A DNA stretch of 64,000 nucleotides, from the NCBI RefSeq assembly GCF_031020795.1, contig NZ_JAVHJP010000003.1, positions 728,873-792,872 on the forward strand, in the 5' to 3' direction. The stretch is from Hydrogenophaga pseudoflava. GTDB taxonomy: Bacteria > Pseudomonadota > Gammaproteobacteria > Burkholderiales > Burkholderiaceae_C. The notes under the pieces are model-generated. The model saw nothing but the letters and a program-made list of their open reading frames with translations, had not been told where the DNA came from and searched no databases. The translations under genes were made by a program, and so were the position numbers. How positions within the stretch are numbered: position 1 is the first letter of the stretch; every line of letters starts with the position of its first letter. Shown in pieces: positions 1 to 8,367 of the stretch.

Positions 1-1660
1 TCTGCTCCAGCTCCCGCGCCACCGAACGCGCCAGCTCGCTGAGGTTGACATGCTGCGTGCGCAGTTCGGCCCGGCTCTGCTGCGCCATCGACAGCAGATC
101 GTTGATCAGCAGCCCCATGCGGCGCGCGCTGCTCTGGATGCGCTGGAGCGCGTCCAGTCCGTCGTCGCTGAGCTTGTCCGCATCGCTCTCCTGCAGCAGG
201 CTCGCAAAGCCGTGGATGCTGCGCAGCGGCGTGCGCAGATCGTGCGAGACCGAATAGGTGAACGACTCCAGGTCGCGGTTGAGCATGGTCAGCTCGCGCG
301 TGCGCGTCTTCACCCGCCGCTCCAGTTCGGTGTTGAGCTGCTCCAGCGCGCGCTGCGCCTCGCGCAGCTCGCTGATGTCCTGGAGGGTGCCGCTGTAGGA
401 CCTTTCATGCGCGACCGGATCGCGCTGCGCGAGCAGGCGCACCCAGCGCACGCTGCGGTCGGGCCGCACGATGCGGTGCACCTGGTCGATGTCCGCGTGC
501 TCGGCCCGCGAGCGGGCAATCGCCGCCTCCAGCGTGCCTCGGTCCTCCGGATGCACCTGCTGCCAGTAGCCGTCGAAGCCGGGCTTGAACACCGCCGGGT
601 CCTGGCCGAAGATGCGGAAGACCTCCTGCGACCAGCCCATCACCCCGCTGTCGGGGTTGTAGGTCCAGTGGCCCACGCGCGCCAGGCGCTGCGCCACCTC
701 CAGCCGCTGCTGGCTCGCCCGCGCCTCGTCCTGACGACGCTCTAGGTTTCTCAGCAGCCAGCCGATCCAGGCACCCACCGCGAGCAGCGCCATCGACAGC
801 AGCGCCGTCAGCAGCAACGCCCGGCGGCGCGTGTTTTCCAGCGGGGCCAGCACCGAGGCCTGCGACAGGCCGACCACCACGACCACGCCGCTGCCGGGCA
901 GGCGCTGCCAGCCGAACAGCCGCGGCACGCCATCGACGGCGCCGCCGATCCGGTATGTTCCGCGATGGGCCGTGGGGTTCTGCAGAAAGGGCCTTTCGGG
1001 CGGCAGGTTCTGGCCCATGGCTGCGGCGTTGTCCAGGCTGCGCGCCAGGAACGAGCCACCCGGGTGCACCAGGGCCACCAGGTCGTTGTCCGAGAGCGCC
1101 AGCCGCCCCAGCAGCCGGGCCAGGTGCTCGGACGACACGTTGAAGTGCACCGCCCCCGCAAACGCCCCGTCCCGGAACATCGGCCGCCCCACGATGATCT
1201 GCCACTGCCCGGTCAGCCGCGAGCGCACCGGCTCGCCCACCACCAGCCGGTCGCTGCCCTGGCGCAGGGCCTGGAAATGGGGCCGGTCGCCGACGAAAGT
1301 GCCCGGAACGACCCCCAGGCTGTTGTGGATCACCGTGCCGCCGGCATCAATCACCGACAGGTGGGACACCAGGCCCTTGGGCAGGCCGGCGAGCACCTCC
1401 TGCTCCACCTCGTCAAAGGCTGCGCGGGACTTGGGCCAGGCCGAGCGAAGACCCAGCAGCCCCAGGTCCAGCACCGCCAGGCTGCTCTCCATCTGCCCCG
1501 CCATGGCGTTGGCCAGCTGCTGGCTGCGCAGCTGCGCGCGCTCCAGCATCTGGTCGCGCAACTGCCCCTGCAGTTGCAGGCTCAGCCCCCAGAGCAGCAG
1601 CACGGCCAGCGCTGTGAACAGCGCCACGGCCGTGACCATGGATCGCAGGCGAGAAATCAA
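1..1660 (-). CDS. Membrane sensor histidine kinase with PAS domain (partial, 3' end outside window)
   Basis: The frame is open from a TTG at 1660 to the window edge. TTG is preceded by a strong AGGGGGTG ribosome site; ATG 1639 is the alternative. Visible parts in order are a transmembrane segment near residues 9-27, a periplasmic Cache-like sensor, a second membrane segment near 275-298, a PAS domain, a coiled-coil linker and a HisKA box SHDLRTPLRS with the phospho-acceptor His near residue 473. The ATPase domain lies beyond the window. It is a paralogue of the kinase at 1766-3853. No response regulator is visible next to it, so the signal and output are unknown. Confidence 0.9.
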   Translation of the reverse strand, partial: MISRLRSMVTAVALFTALAVLLLWGLSLQLQGQLRDQMLERAQLRSQQLANAMAGQMESSLAVLDLGLLGLRSAWPKSRAAFDEVEQEVLAGLPKGLVSHLSVIDAGGTVIHNSLGVVPGTFVGDRPHFQALRQGSDRLVVGEPVRSRLTGQWQIIVGRPMFRDGAFAGAVHFNVSSEHLARLLGRLALSDNDLVALVHPGGSFLARSLDNAAAMGQNLPPERPFLQNPTAHRGTYRIGGAVDGVPRLFGWQRLPGSGVVVVVGLSQASVLAPLENTRRRALLLTALLSMALLAVGAWIGWLLRNLERRQDEARASQQRLEVAQRLARVGHWTYNPDSGVMGWSQEVFRIFGQDPAVFKPGFDGYWQQVHPEDRGTLEAAIARSRAEHADIDQVHRIVRPDRSVRWVRLLAQRDPVAHERSYSGTLQDISELREAQRALEQLNTELERRVKTRTRELTMLNRDLESFTYSVSHDLRTPLRSIHGFASLLQESDADKLSDDGLDALQRIQSSARRMGLLINDLLSMAQQSRAELRTQHVNLSELARSVARELEQ

Positions 1661-1765
1661 GACACCCCCTGTTGCGTCCGCGCAAGACGGTGACCCCTCG
1701 GCTCTGGCGGCGGGTGGCCCCATCGGACATGTATCGATTTGTACTCTTTTTTGGCCGGTCTGGGT

Positions 1766-3853
1766 TCACCAGGCTGTCACGGGCGCCAACGCAGGCGCCT
1801 TGGGCAGAGAAAAATAGAACGCGGCGCCCTGCCCCACCACGCCTTCACCGCGCACCTGCCCGCCGTGGCGGCGGACCACCCGGCTGACAGTGGCCAGGCC
1901 CACGCCCGAGCCCTCGAACTCGTGGTGGGCGTGCAGGCGCCGGAAGGGCTGGAACAGCTGGGCGGCGTAGGCCATGTCGAAGCCCGCGCCGTTGTCGCGC
2001 ACGCAGAAGGTCACAAGGCCGTCGGCGCTGTGTGTCCGGCTCAGGCTGATGCGCGGCTGCGGCGTCTGCCCGGTGTACTTCCAGGCGTTGCCCAGCAGGT
2101 TCTGCAGCACCACCCGCATCAGGCCCGGGTCGGCCATGGCGTGCAGACCCTCCTCGATGTCCCAGTCCACCTCGCGCCCGGGTTCCGCGCGGTGCAGGTC
2201 GGCCGCCAGCTGCAGAGCCAGCTCGCTCAGGTCCACCCGTGCCAGGTTCATCTTCGCGCGACCCAGGTGCGCCAGCGACAGCAGGTCGGTGATGAGCTGG
2301 CCCATGCGGCGCGAACCGTCCTGGATGCGCCGCAGGTGCCGGCGGCCGGCGTCGGAGAGCCGGTCCGACTCCTCCTCTTCCAGCACGCAGGCAAAGCCGT
2401 GGATGCTGCGCAGCGGCGTGCGCAGATCGTGCGAGACGCTGTAGGCAAAGGCTTCCAGTTCTCGGTTGGCCTGGGCCAGTTCGCCGGTCCGCCGGCTCAC
2501 ACGCGACTCCAGCTCCTCGTTCAGCTGCTGCAGGGCCAGCTGCGCTTCCCGCACCTCGGTGATGTCCAGCACCGTGCCCATGCTGCGCACCGGGCGGTCG
2601 CCTTCGTATTCGGTCACTCCGCGCTCGCGCACGTACTTGATGCGCCCCCCGGGCAGCAGCAGGCGGTGCACCACGTTGTAGGTCCGGCGGTCGCGGATCG
2701 AGGCGTCGAACGCCTGCTGCACCATCCGCCGGTCGTCCGGATGCACCCACTCCAGGAAACGCTCGAACGAGGGCTGCACTATGGCGGGGTCGACTTCGAA
2801 GATGCGGTACACCTCGTCGGACCAGTGCAGCCGGCCGGTGGCCAGATCGCACTCCCAGCTCCCCAGGCCCGCCAGTTGCTGGGCCTCCTTCAGCCCTGCC
2901 TCGCTGCGCGCCAGCGCGCGCTGGTCGCGGGTCATGCGCAGCTGGTCGCGCACGATCACGCCCCCAAAACCGAGCAGCAGCAGGGACAGCACCCCGGTGA
3001 CCAGCAGGTTGCGTCGCAGCGCCGGCGCCAGCGGCGCCAGCACCGAGTCGTCGGCCAGACCGACCGACACCACCAGCCCCGAGTCGGGCAGGCGGTGCCA
3101 GCCGTAGGTGCGCGGTGCGTGATCCACCACGTCGCCCACGCGGTAGGTACCGTGCAACAGCGTCGGCAGCGCCCGGTAGGGCCTGTCGGCCGGCACCTGC
3201 TTGCCCATCGACGCCTCGTTGCCTTCGCTGCGCGCGAGGTAGTGTCCGTCCGGGTGCACCAGCGACACGACGTCCTGGTCCGACAGTTCCAGCTTGCCCA
3301 GCTCGCGGGCGAGGTACACCGACTCCACCACCATGTAGATGACCCCGTCGAAACGCCCCTGGCGCAGCATGGGCCTGTCCACTGCGAACACCCAGCGCCC
3401 GGTCAGGCGCGAACGCACCGTGGCCGACACCCGCATCGCGTCGGGGCCCTGGCTCGCCACCCGGAAACTGTCGCGGTCGCCCACATAGCGGCCGGTCTCC
3501 AGCCCCAGGCTGTTGTAGACCAGATGGCCACTCGCGTCGGCCACCGACACGTGCGAGACCAGGCCCGGCGGCAGACTGGCCAGGGCGTCCTTGGTCAGCA
3601 CGTCGAAGCGCTCACGCGGCTCGCGCGCCCAGTGGTCTCGCAGCGTCCTGAGCGTGACGTCCATCGTGCTCAGATGCGCCCGCACCTGGCCGGCCATCGC
3701 ATCGGCCACATGCAGGCTGCGCTGCTCGGCCTGCAGCAGCACCTGCTCGCGCAGCTGGTTCTGGGCGCGCAGCGCCTGCCACCACAACACCCCGGCCGCG
3801 ACCACGGTGAACAGCGCCACCAGCAGCGCAAAGGAGCGGGAAAGCGCCTTCAA
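1766..3853 (-). CDS. Membrane sensor histidine kinase with PAS domain
   Basis: A complete kinase of 695 residues from TTG 3853, chosen because GAGGG precedes it and because it places the catalytic His at residue 475, matching the upstream paralogue (473). A GTG at 3949 would add 32 polar residues. Order: membrane segment near 8-25, Cache-like periplasmic sensor, membrane segment near 280-300, PAS fold with a PAC-type end (MGTVLDITE), HisKA (SHDLRTPLRS), then HATPase with N box NLLGNAWKYTG and G boxes. This arrangement is typical of hybrid-less phytochrome-like kinases. The ligand and the partner regulator cannot be read from the sequence. Confidence 0.9.
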   Translation of the reverse strand: MKALSRSFALLVALFTVVAAGVLWWQALRAQNQLREQVLLQAEQRSLHVADAMAGQVRAHLSTMDVTLRTLRDHWAREPRERFDVLTKDALASLPPGLVSHVSVADASGHLVYNSLGLETGRYVGDRDSFRVASQGPDAMRVSATVRSRLTGRWVFAVDRPMLRQGRFDGVIYMVVESVYLARELGKLELSDQDVVSLVHPDGHYLARSEGNEASMGKQVPADRPYRALPTLLHGTYRVGDVVDHAPRTYGWHRLPDSGLVVSVGLADDSVLAPLAPALRRNLLVTGVLSLLLLGFGGVIVRDQLRMTRDQRALARSEAGLKEAQQLAGLGSWECDLATGRLHWSDEVYRIFEVDPAIVQPSFERFLEWVHPDDRRMVQQAFDASIRDRRTYNVVHRLLLPGGRIKYVRERGVTEYEGDRPVRSMGTVLDITEVREAQLALQQLNEELESRVSRRTGELAQANRELEAFAYSVSHDLRTPLRSIHGFACVLEEEESDRLSDAGRRHLRRIQDGSRRMGQLITDLLSLAHLGRAKMNLARVDLSELALQLAADLHRAEPGREVDWDIEEGLHAMADPGLMRVVLQNLLGNAWKYTGQTPQPRISLSRTHSADGLVTFCVRDNGAGFDMAYAAQLFQPFRRLHAHHEFEGSGVGLATVSRVVRRHGGQVRGEGVVGQGAAFYFSLPKAPALAPVTAW

Positions 3854-4076
3854 CGGAACGCCCTCACGCGACGACCCAGGCGCCACACGGGGCGCGTTGC
3901 TGCAATGCACCAATCCACAACGACGGTCTCTGTATGTATGAAGGGCCACCTTCCAGGCGGGTGGCAGGCTTGCACGATTCTGGCGCGCGGACCTTACGCG
4001 CAGCCAATACCAGCGTCTGCATCCCGTTCATTTCGTCACGGAGCGCCGCAAGTTGAGCAGCCGGCGCCCGCCGGGC

Positions 4077-5117
4077 TCAGTGGCCGTGCCGGTGGTGCAG
4101 GTCGGGCGCGTGCGGGTGGGTGTGGCGCAGCGGTGCATGGTGATGCGGGTGGCTGTGCGCGCCCTCGGGCATCACCTCGTGGGTGTGGCTGTGGTGCCCG
4201 TCGTCGTGGGTGTGGGCGTGTTCGTGGTCCAGCGCCTCGTGCGCGTGTTCGTGCCCGTGGTCTTCGGCCAGGTGCACCAGCACGCCCGCCACCATCAGTG
4301 CACCGCCCACCAGCAGCAGCACGCTGGCCGAGCGTTCGCCCAGCGCGAACGCACCGAGCGCGCCGATGAAAGGCGCGAAGGCGAACACCGAGCCGGTGCG
4401 CGCGGCGCCGAAATGGCGCTGCGCCAGCAGGTAGAAGCGCAGGCTCAGGCCGTAGCCGGTGGCGCCCACGGCCAGCAGCGCCAGCGCCGCGGGCCACCCT
4501 GGCCGCGGCTCGCCCCAGGCCAGCGCCAGCGCGCTCGTGACCGCCGCTCCCAGCGCCGCCTTGGCCAGCACCACCTGGCCCGGGTCGCGGTCGGCCACGC
4601 CGCGCGAAAGCGTGTTGTCCACGCCCCAGGCCACCGTGGCCACGGCCACCGCCAGCAGGCCGAGCAACTGCACCTGGCCCGTGAGGCCCTGGTCGATCAC
4701 CAGCAGCGCGCCGCCGGCCAGCAGCAGGGCCACCGCCGACTTCACCCGACCGTCCAGCACCTCGCCGTACCAGCGCCAGGCCAGCACCGCCGTGAACACG
4801 GCTTCGAGCGTGAGCAGCAGCGAGGCGCTGGCGCCACTGGTGCGCTGCAGCCCCCAGGCCAGTGCCACCGGCCCGAGCACCGCACCCGCCGCCACCATGG
4901 CCAGCAGGCGCGGAGCATCGCTGCGGCGCAGGGGCGCCTCCACCTGGGCGCCGCGCCGCTGCAGCAGCGCCACCAGCGCCGCGCCCGCGTACAGCAGGGC
5001 GGCCGTGGAAAACGGCCCCAGCCCCAGGCCGAAGCGCTGCACCAGCGGCGTGCTCAGGCCGAACAGGGCCGCGGCCAGCAGGGCCAGCAGGCCGCCGCGC
5101 AGAACGGGCGAGGCCAT
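4077..5117 (-). CDS. EamA/DMT-family permease with a histidine-rich C-terminal tail
   Basis: A 346-residue protein with about ten hydrophobic segments in two EamA halves, the usual drug/metabolite transporter fold. The last 65 residues are extraordinary: 25 are histidines, arranged as HxH and HHxH clusters mixed with Asp and Glu. Such tails normally bind Zn, Ni, Co or Cu ions, so metal export, uptake or sensing is inferred rather than ordinary metabolite efflux. The start ATG 5117 lies 5 bases after the DUF6488 stop, which suggests translational coupling. It is the last gene of a five-gene co-directional group of His-rich proteins. Confidence 0.85.
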   Translation of the reverse strand: MASPVLRGGLLALLAAALFGLSTPLVQRFGLGLGPFSTAALLYAGAALVALLQRRGAQVEAPLRRSDAPRLLAMVAAGAVLGPVALAWGLQRTSGASASLLLTLEAVFTAVLAWRWYGEVLDGRVKSAVALLLAGGALLVIDQGLTGQVQLLGLLAVAVATVAWGVDNTLSRGVADRDPGQVVLAKAALGAAVTSALALAWGEPRPGWPAALALLAVGATGYGLSLRFYLLAQRHFGAARTGSVFAFAPFIGALGAFALGERSASVLLLVGGALMVAGVLVHLAEDHGHEHAHEALDHEHAHTHDDGHHSHTHEVMPEGAHSHPHHHAPLRHTHPHAPDLHHRHGH

Positions 5118-5122
5118 GGCGT

Positions 5123-5473
5123 TCACTGGCCGGTGTGGTTGGCGACGATGAAATTGCCCGGCTGGGAGAAAAAGATGTAGAGCGTCTGCTTGCCGGCGTC
5201 GGCGACAGCCGGGTTCTTGAAGCTGACTTTCCACTCCTTGCCCTTCTTGCCGTCGATCAGTTCCAGCTTGTCCTGCGGGACCGCCTGCCAGGAGGCGTCG
5301 AGCTTGCCCGCCTTGACCAGGGCGGCCTTGCGTTTGGCCGCGCAATCGGTGACCACGGCTTCGGTGGCGGGCTTGCTGCCGTGGAAGTGGCAGTTGCCGC
5401 CCGCGTCGGCCACGGCGGCGGGCGCGGCGAACAAGGTCGAGACCAGGGTGGAGATGGTGAAAAGGGCTTTCAT
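5123..5473 (-). CDS. DUF6488-family exported protein
   Basis: A 116-residue protein with a signal peptide of about 22 residues (MKALFTISTLVSTLFAAPAA then VADA). The mature part starts with a CHFHG motif and holds one further Cys, followed by a small basic domain. The family is recurrent beside HupE/UreJ-like membrane proteins in proteobacteria and has no proven function. Here it sits between the HupE-like gene and the His-rich permease with a 5-base gap to the latter, so a periplasmic metal-handling role is inferred. The ATG at 5473 was chosen because it starts the signal peptide. Confidence 0.8.
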   Translation of the reverse strand: MKALFTISTLVSTLFAAPAAVADAGGNCHFHGSKPATEAVVTDCAAKRKAALVKAGKLDASWQAVPQDKLELIDGKKGKEWKVSFKNPAVADAGKQTLYIFFSQPGNFIVANHTGQ

Positions 5474-5516
5474 GGGCAATCCTTGGAGGTGCTGAAACAG
5501 TGACAGGAACAGAGCA

Positions 5517-6305
5517 TCAGAGGCCGTCGCGGCTCGGATCTTCGGTGTTTTCAACATCGAGGTCCTCGTGCGCGTGGCGGTGTTCGGCGGCCGGGAAGCG
5601 GAAGCTGTCCGGGTCGGCGTCGTGCTGGTAGCCGTGCAGCTGCACGAACAGCAGGTAGACCCCGGCGTAGAACAGGGCCAGGTTGGCCATGTAGGCAAAG
5701 CGCTTGAACGAGGCCCGGTGCCGCCACAGCGCCAGCAGACCGACCATCACCACCAGCGCCGCGATCTGGCCCAGCTCCACGCCGACGTTGAAGCTCAGGA
5801 TGCGCCAGAGCATCTGCATCGGGTCGTCGCCCAGCGGCAGCTGCTGCAGCCGGGTCGACAGGCCGAAGCCGTGCAGCAGGCCGAAGCCGAACACCATCCA
5901 CAGCAGGTTGGGCGACGCCATCTGGAAGTGTTTCTGGAAGCCGCCGTTGTTGTCGAAGGCCTTGTACATCACGCTCAGCGCAATGATGGCGTCGATCAGG
6001 AAGTAGTTCCAGGTGATCTGGAAGAAGGTCGCGGCGATCAGCGTGATGCAGTGTCCCAGCGTGAAGATCGAGACGAACTTCACCACGTCCTTGAACGAGG
6101 CCAGGAAGAACACCACGCCGAAGAGGAACAGCAGGTGGTCGTAGCCGGTGAGCATGTGGCTGGCGCCCAGGCCCACGTACTGGAGATGACCGCCGTCCAG
6201 CATGCGCTGACGGTCTTCGTCGGAAATGCCGTGGGCCAGGGCCACGAGCGGGGTGAGGGTCGCGAGCAGCGCAGCGGCCGCCCGCCCCGGAGAGGGAAGG
6301 TTCAT
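5517..6305 (-). CDS. HupE/UreJ-like membrane protein
   Basis: A 262-residue protein beginning with a cleavable signal peptide (MNLPSPGRAAAALLATLTPL, ending at ALA-HG) followed by six or so membrane segments. The motif GYDHLLFLFGV and the later HGFG are the family signature; HupE/UreJ proteins are linked to nickel or cobalt entry. The C-terminus carries a polar HRHAHED stretch. It is cotranscribed with the His-rich small protein upstream (78-base gap) and DUF6488 downstream (43-base gap). No hydrogenase or urease genes are visible nearby, so another metal or role is possible. Confidence 0.85.
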   Translation of the reverse strand: MNLPSPGRAAAALLATLTPLVALAHGISDEDRQRMLDGGHLQYVGLGASHMLTGYDHLLFLFGVVFFLASFKDVVKFVSIFTLGHCITLIAATFFQITWNYFLIDAIIALSVMYKAFDNNGGFQKHFQMASPNLLWMVFGFGLLHGFGLSTRLQQLPLGDDPMQMLWRILSFNVGVELGQIAALVVMVGLLALWRHRASFKRFAYMANLALFYAGVYLLFVQLHGYQHDADPDSFRFPAAEHRHAHEDLDVENTEDPSRDGL

Positions 6306-6383
6306 GAGATTCCGGAAATGAGGATTGAAGCCACATGACCGGCCTGCAGGCCGGTCGGTCCACACAGCGCGCCCGCAGGGGCG

Positions 6384-6779
6384 TCAGGCGGTGGCCCGGG
6401 GCGGGCGCAGCAGACCGTCGAGGTCTGCAGAGACGGGCAGCGCCTCACCCCACGCCGGAGGGGCGCCCGCGGGCGAGGTGAGCGGCAACATGGCCGACGC
6501 CACCGGAAGCCCCGGGGACTGCATGCCCTCGGCGGCGTGCGAGTGGTGGGGGCCGGGTTCGCTGTCGTCCTGGGCGTCGACGATCAGCAAGCTTGCATCC
6601 ACCTCGTGGCCCTGCCCGTCGTGAGACGAGAGGTGCTGGTGGTGACCATGATCGAGCGCGTGCGCCACCTCGTGCGACAGGCGCTCGGCCTGTTCGGCCC
6701 GCTGGGCGGGCAGCGCCCAGGCCACGGACTGCAACAGCAGTCCGAACAGCAGGAGCCAGGTGGTCAGGGCGGATTTCAC
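6384..6779 (-). CDS. Small exported histidine-rich protein
   Basis: Read from GTG 6779 (preceded by CCAGGG), this gives 131 residues: a signal peptide ending near ALPAQ, then a segment with eight His within about 30 residues (HALDHGHHQH and neighbours), a second cluster PHHSH, and a Pro-rich C-terminus. It resembles the small periplasmic His-rich proteins found with metal-resistance systems (CzcI or DUF2946 type), but I cannot assign the family firmly. Binding of a divalent metal in the periplasm is inferred from composition. The gene follows the decarboxylase-like gene by 80 bases and precedes the HupE-like gene. Confidence 0.7.
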   Translation of the reverse strand: MKSALTTWLLLFGLLLQSVAWALPAQRAEQAERLSHEVAHALDHGHHQHLSSHDGQGHEVDASLLIVDAQDDSEPGPHHSHAAEGMQSPGLPVASAMLPLTSPAGAPPAWGEALPVSADLDGLLRPPRATA

Positions 6780-6859
6780 AGCCCTGGATTTTATGGGTGC
6801 AAGGCCAGCCGATGCCACCGCAAGGCCAGTGCTGGCCTCACGCCTGTCCGGCCCCACCA

Positions 6860-7618
6860 CTACTTCAGCGGCACCCAGAGCATCGATCCGGCGCGCACCG
6901 TGTACTGGTCCACATGTCCGGAGACGTTCATCCCGTCGTCGATGTAGTGAAGGTGAAAGCGCTCGCCCGCGTGCGACACCACGCCCTCCAGCTGGGCACC
7001 GCTGTAGACCCCGACCAGCTGACCACTGGCCTGCGGGTTGCGAAACACCGTCTGGCCCGATGCCTGATTGGCGTGGCCACTGACGTGGCTGCCGTGGCCG
7101 CCGTCTCCCTGTGGCGTGTGCCCGCCAGCAGCAGCCACCGGCTTCTCGCCGGTCACCACATGCCAGATCAGGTGCGAATAGCCACCCGTCACACGAAACA
7201 CGAAGGGCTGTTCCAGATCGAGCTTCCGCGCCCGCGCCTGCTCCTGGACGAAGACCTCGAACTGCGGCTGGCCCATGGTCGCCGGCACTGGCACTTGCGC
7301 CCACCCGCTCACCCGTGCGCTCGCCCAGAGCGTGGCAGAGGCCTGCGCACCCGGCGGTTGCACCCGGCCCTGCGGGTCCGAACCGTGACTCACCAGCACA
7401 CGCCCGTCGATCTGGATCACCTCGCCCCTGAGGTCCGCCAGCGCGCCCACGCCCCAGCCCCCTGGCACACCCTCCAGTGGCGACAACGCCACCTGACCGG
7501 CCGCCTGGCCCGAACGCATCATCTGCGTGAAGTTGCCGTGGTGCTGAAACCCCATGGGCTGCGCCCAGGCCAGCCCCGCAACCAGGGCCAGCGCGCCCAG
7601 CCAATGTCTCTTGATCAT
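6860..7618 (-). CDS. Secreted acetolactate-decarboxylase-like protein
   Basis: A 252-residue protein with a signal peptide (MIKRHWLGALALVAGLAWA). The body resembles alpha-acetolactate decarboxylase: LADLRGEVIQIDGR matches the conserved E-containing strand. The C-terminus has HLH at 222-224 and SGH ending at 235, the same H-x-H-x10-H spacing as the family's Zn ligands. A Gly/His-rich insertion (GGHTPQGDGGHGSH) and the signal peptide set it apart from the cytoplasmic butanediol enzyme. Start ATG 7618 follows GGAAGGTG. It diverges from the Crp/Fnr gene and heads the His-rich gene group; the true substrate is unknown. Confidence 0.75.
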   Translation of the reverse strand: MIKRHWLGALALVAGLAWAQPMGFQHHGNFTQMMRSGQAAGQVALSPLEGVPGGWGVGALADLRGEVIQIDGRVLVSHGSDPQGRVQPPGAQASATLWASARVSGWAQVPVPATMGQPQFEVFVQEQARARKLDLEQPFVFRVTGGYSHLIWHVVTGEKPVAAAGGHTPQGDGGHGSHVSGHANQASGQTVFRNPQASGQLVGVYSGAQLEGVVSHAGERFHLHYIDDGMNVSGHVDQYTVRAGSMLWVPLK

Positions 7619-7685
7619 CCCCACACCTTCCTTTGTTGATCGGGTTCCGCAGAGGCGCCAGTGTGGTCTGGCGAGACCCCGATGA

Positions 7686-7703
7686 ATATGATTGATGTCA
7701 TAT
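7686..7703. promoter_or_regulatory. CRP-like operator between divergent genes
   Basis: The sequence reads ATATGA, six bases, TCATAT: a perfect inverted repeat with the N6 spacing of CRP sites (TGTGA-N6-TCACA). It lies 13 bases before the Crp/Fnr gene start and is centred 76 bases upstream of the start at 7618. That is suitable for self-repression on one side and activation on the other. Binding is inferred, not shown. Confidence 0.55.
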
Positions 7704-7716
7704 CCCTGCCGCCGCC

Positions 7717-8322
7717 ATGCCCGCACCGCCCCCACTCGACCGCTTGCTCCCGCCATCCTTGCACCCCTTGTGCAAGGGCCAGTCCCACCCAGCGGGCGCG
7801 TCGCTGTTCCTCAGCGGGCACAAGCCACGCTGGATGTACTTTGTGAACGAAGGCGAGGTGGTGCTGGAACGGCACGGAGAAAACGGCGAAACCGCCTCCC
7901 TTCAGCGTTGCCAGCACGGTTTTGTTGGTGAGGCCAGCCTCACCTCCGGCCGCTACCACTGCGACGCGCGAACCACCCGACCCACCACCGTCACGCGCAT
8001 CCCCGTCGAAGCCTTGCGCCAGGCGCTCAGGGACGACCGGGATTTTTCCGAGCGCTGGATCGCGATGCTCAGCGGCGAAGTGCGCAGACTGCGCCTGAGC
8101 AATGAACGCCTGAGCTTGCCCAAAGTGCAGGACCGGCTCCTGCACCTCATCGAAACCGAAGGCAGCCAGGGCCGCTACACACTCGACTGCACGCTCAAGC
8201 AACTGGCCCGGCAACTGGCCGTCACCCACGAAGCGCTGTACCGGGCGCTGGCCGAGCTGGAACGGGGGCAGCGGATCGAGCGCGATGGGGGCGCGATCCT
8301 CCTGCGCAAGGCAAGGCCTTGA
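7717..8322 (+). CDS. Crp/Fnr-family transcriptional regulator
   Basis: A 201-residue protein: an N-terminal cyclic-nucleotide-type beta barrel (about residues 15-100, with FVGEASL at the position of the CRP GE-loop), a dimer helix (105-135) and a C-terminal winged helix. The recognition helix is THEALYRALAEL, with E172 and R176 matching CRP E181 and R185 and His171 replacing CRP R180. Three Cys (19, 65, 82) do not form an FNR-type cluster motif, and the cAMP Arg-Ser pair is not evident, so the effector is unknown. No clear Shine-Dalgarno precedes the ATG. It probably controls the divergent operon. Confidence 0.9.
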   Translation: MPAPPPLDRLLPPSLHPLCKGQSHPAGASLFLSGHKPRWMYFVNEGEVVLERHGENGETASLQRCQHGFVGEASLTSGRYHCDARTTRPTTVTRIPVEALRQALRDDRDFSERWIAMLSGEVRRLRLSNERLSLPKVQDRLLHLIETEGSQGRYTLDCTLKQLARQLAVTHEALYRALAELERGQRIERDGGAILLRKARP

Positions 8323-8367
8323 GAATCTTGGCTGCGCTCTCGATCCGGCCGGTGCAGCCAGCCCGAA

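Noticed and set aside
6823..6838. AGGCCAG-TG-CTGGCCT hairpin after the decarboxylase-like gene
   Set aside because: Two-base loop and no T-run; too weak to call a terminator, and the downstream genes are probably cotranscribed.
8335..8365. GGCTGC/GCAGCC inverted pair between the Crp-like gene and ktrA
   Set aside because: Six-base stem with a long loop; such pairs occur by chance in GC-rich DNA.
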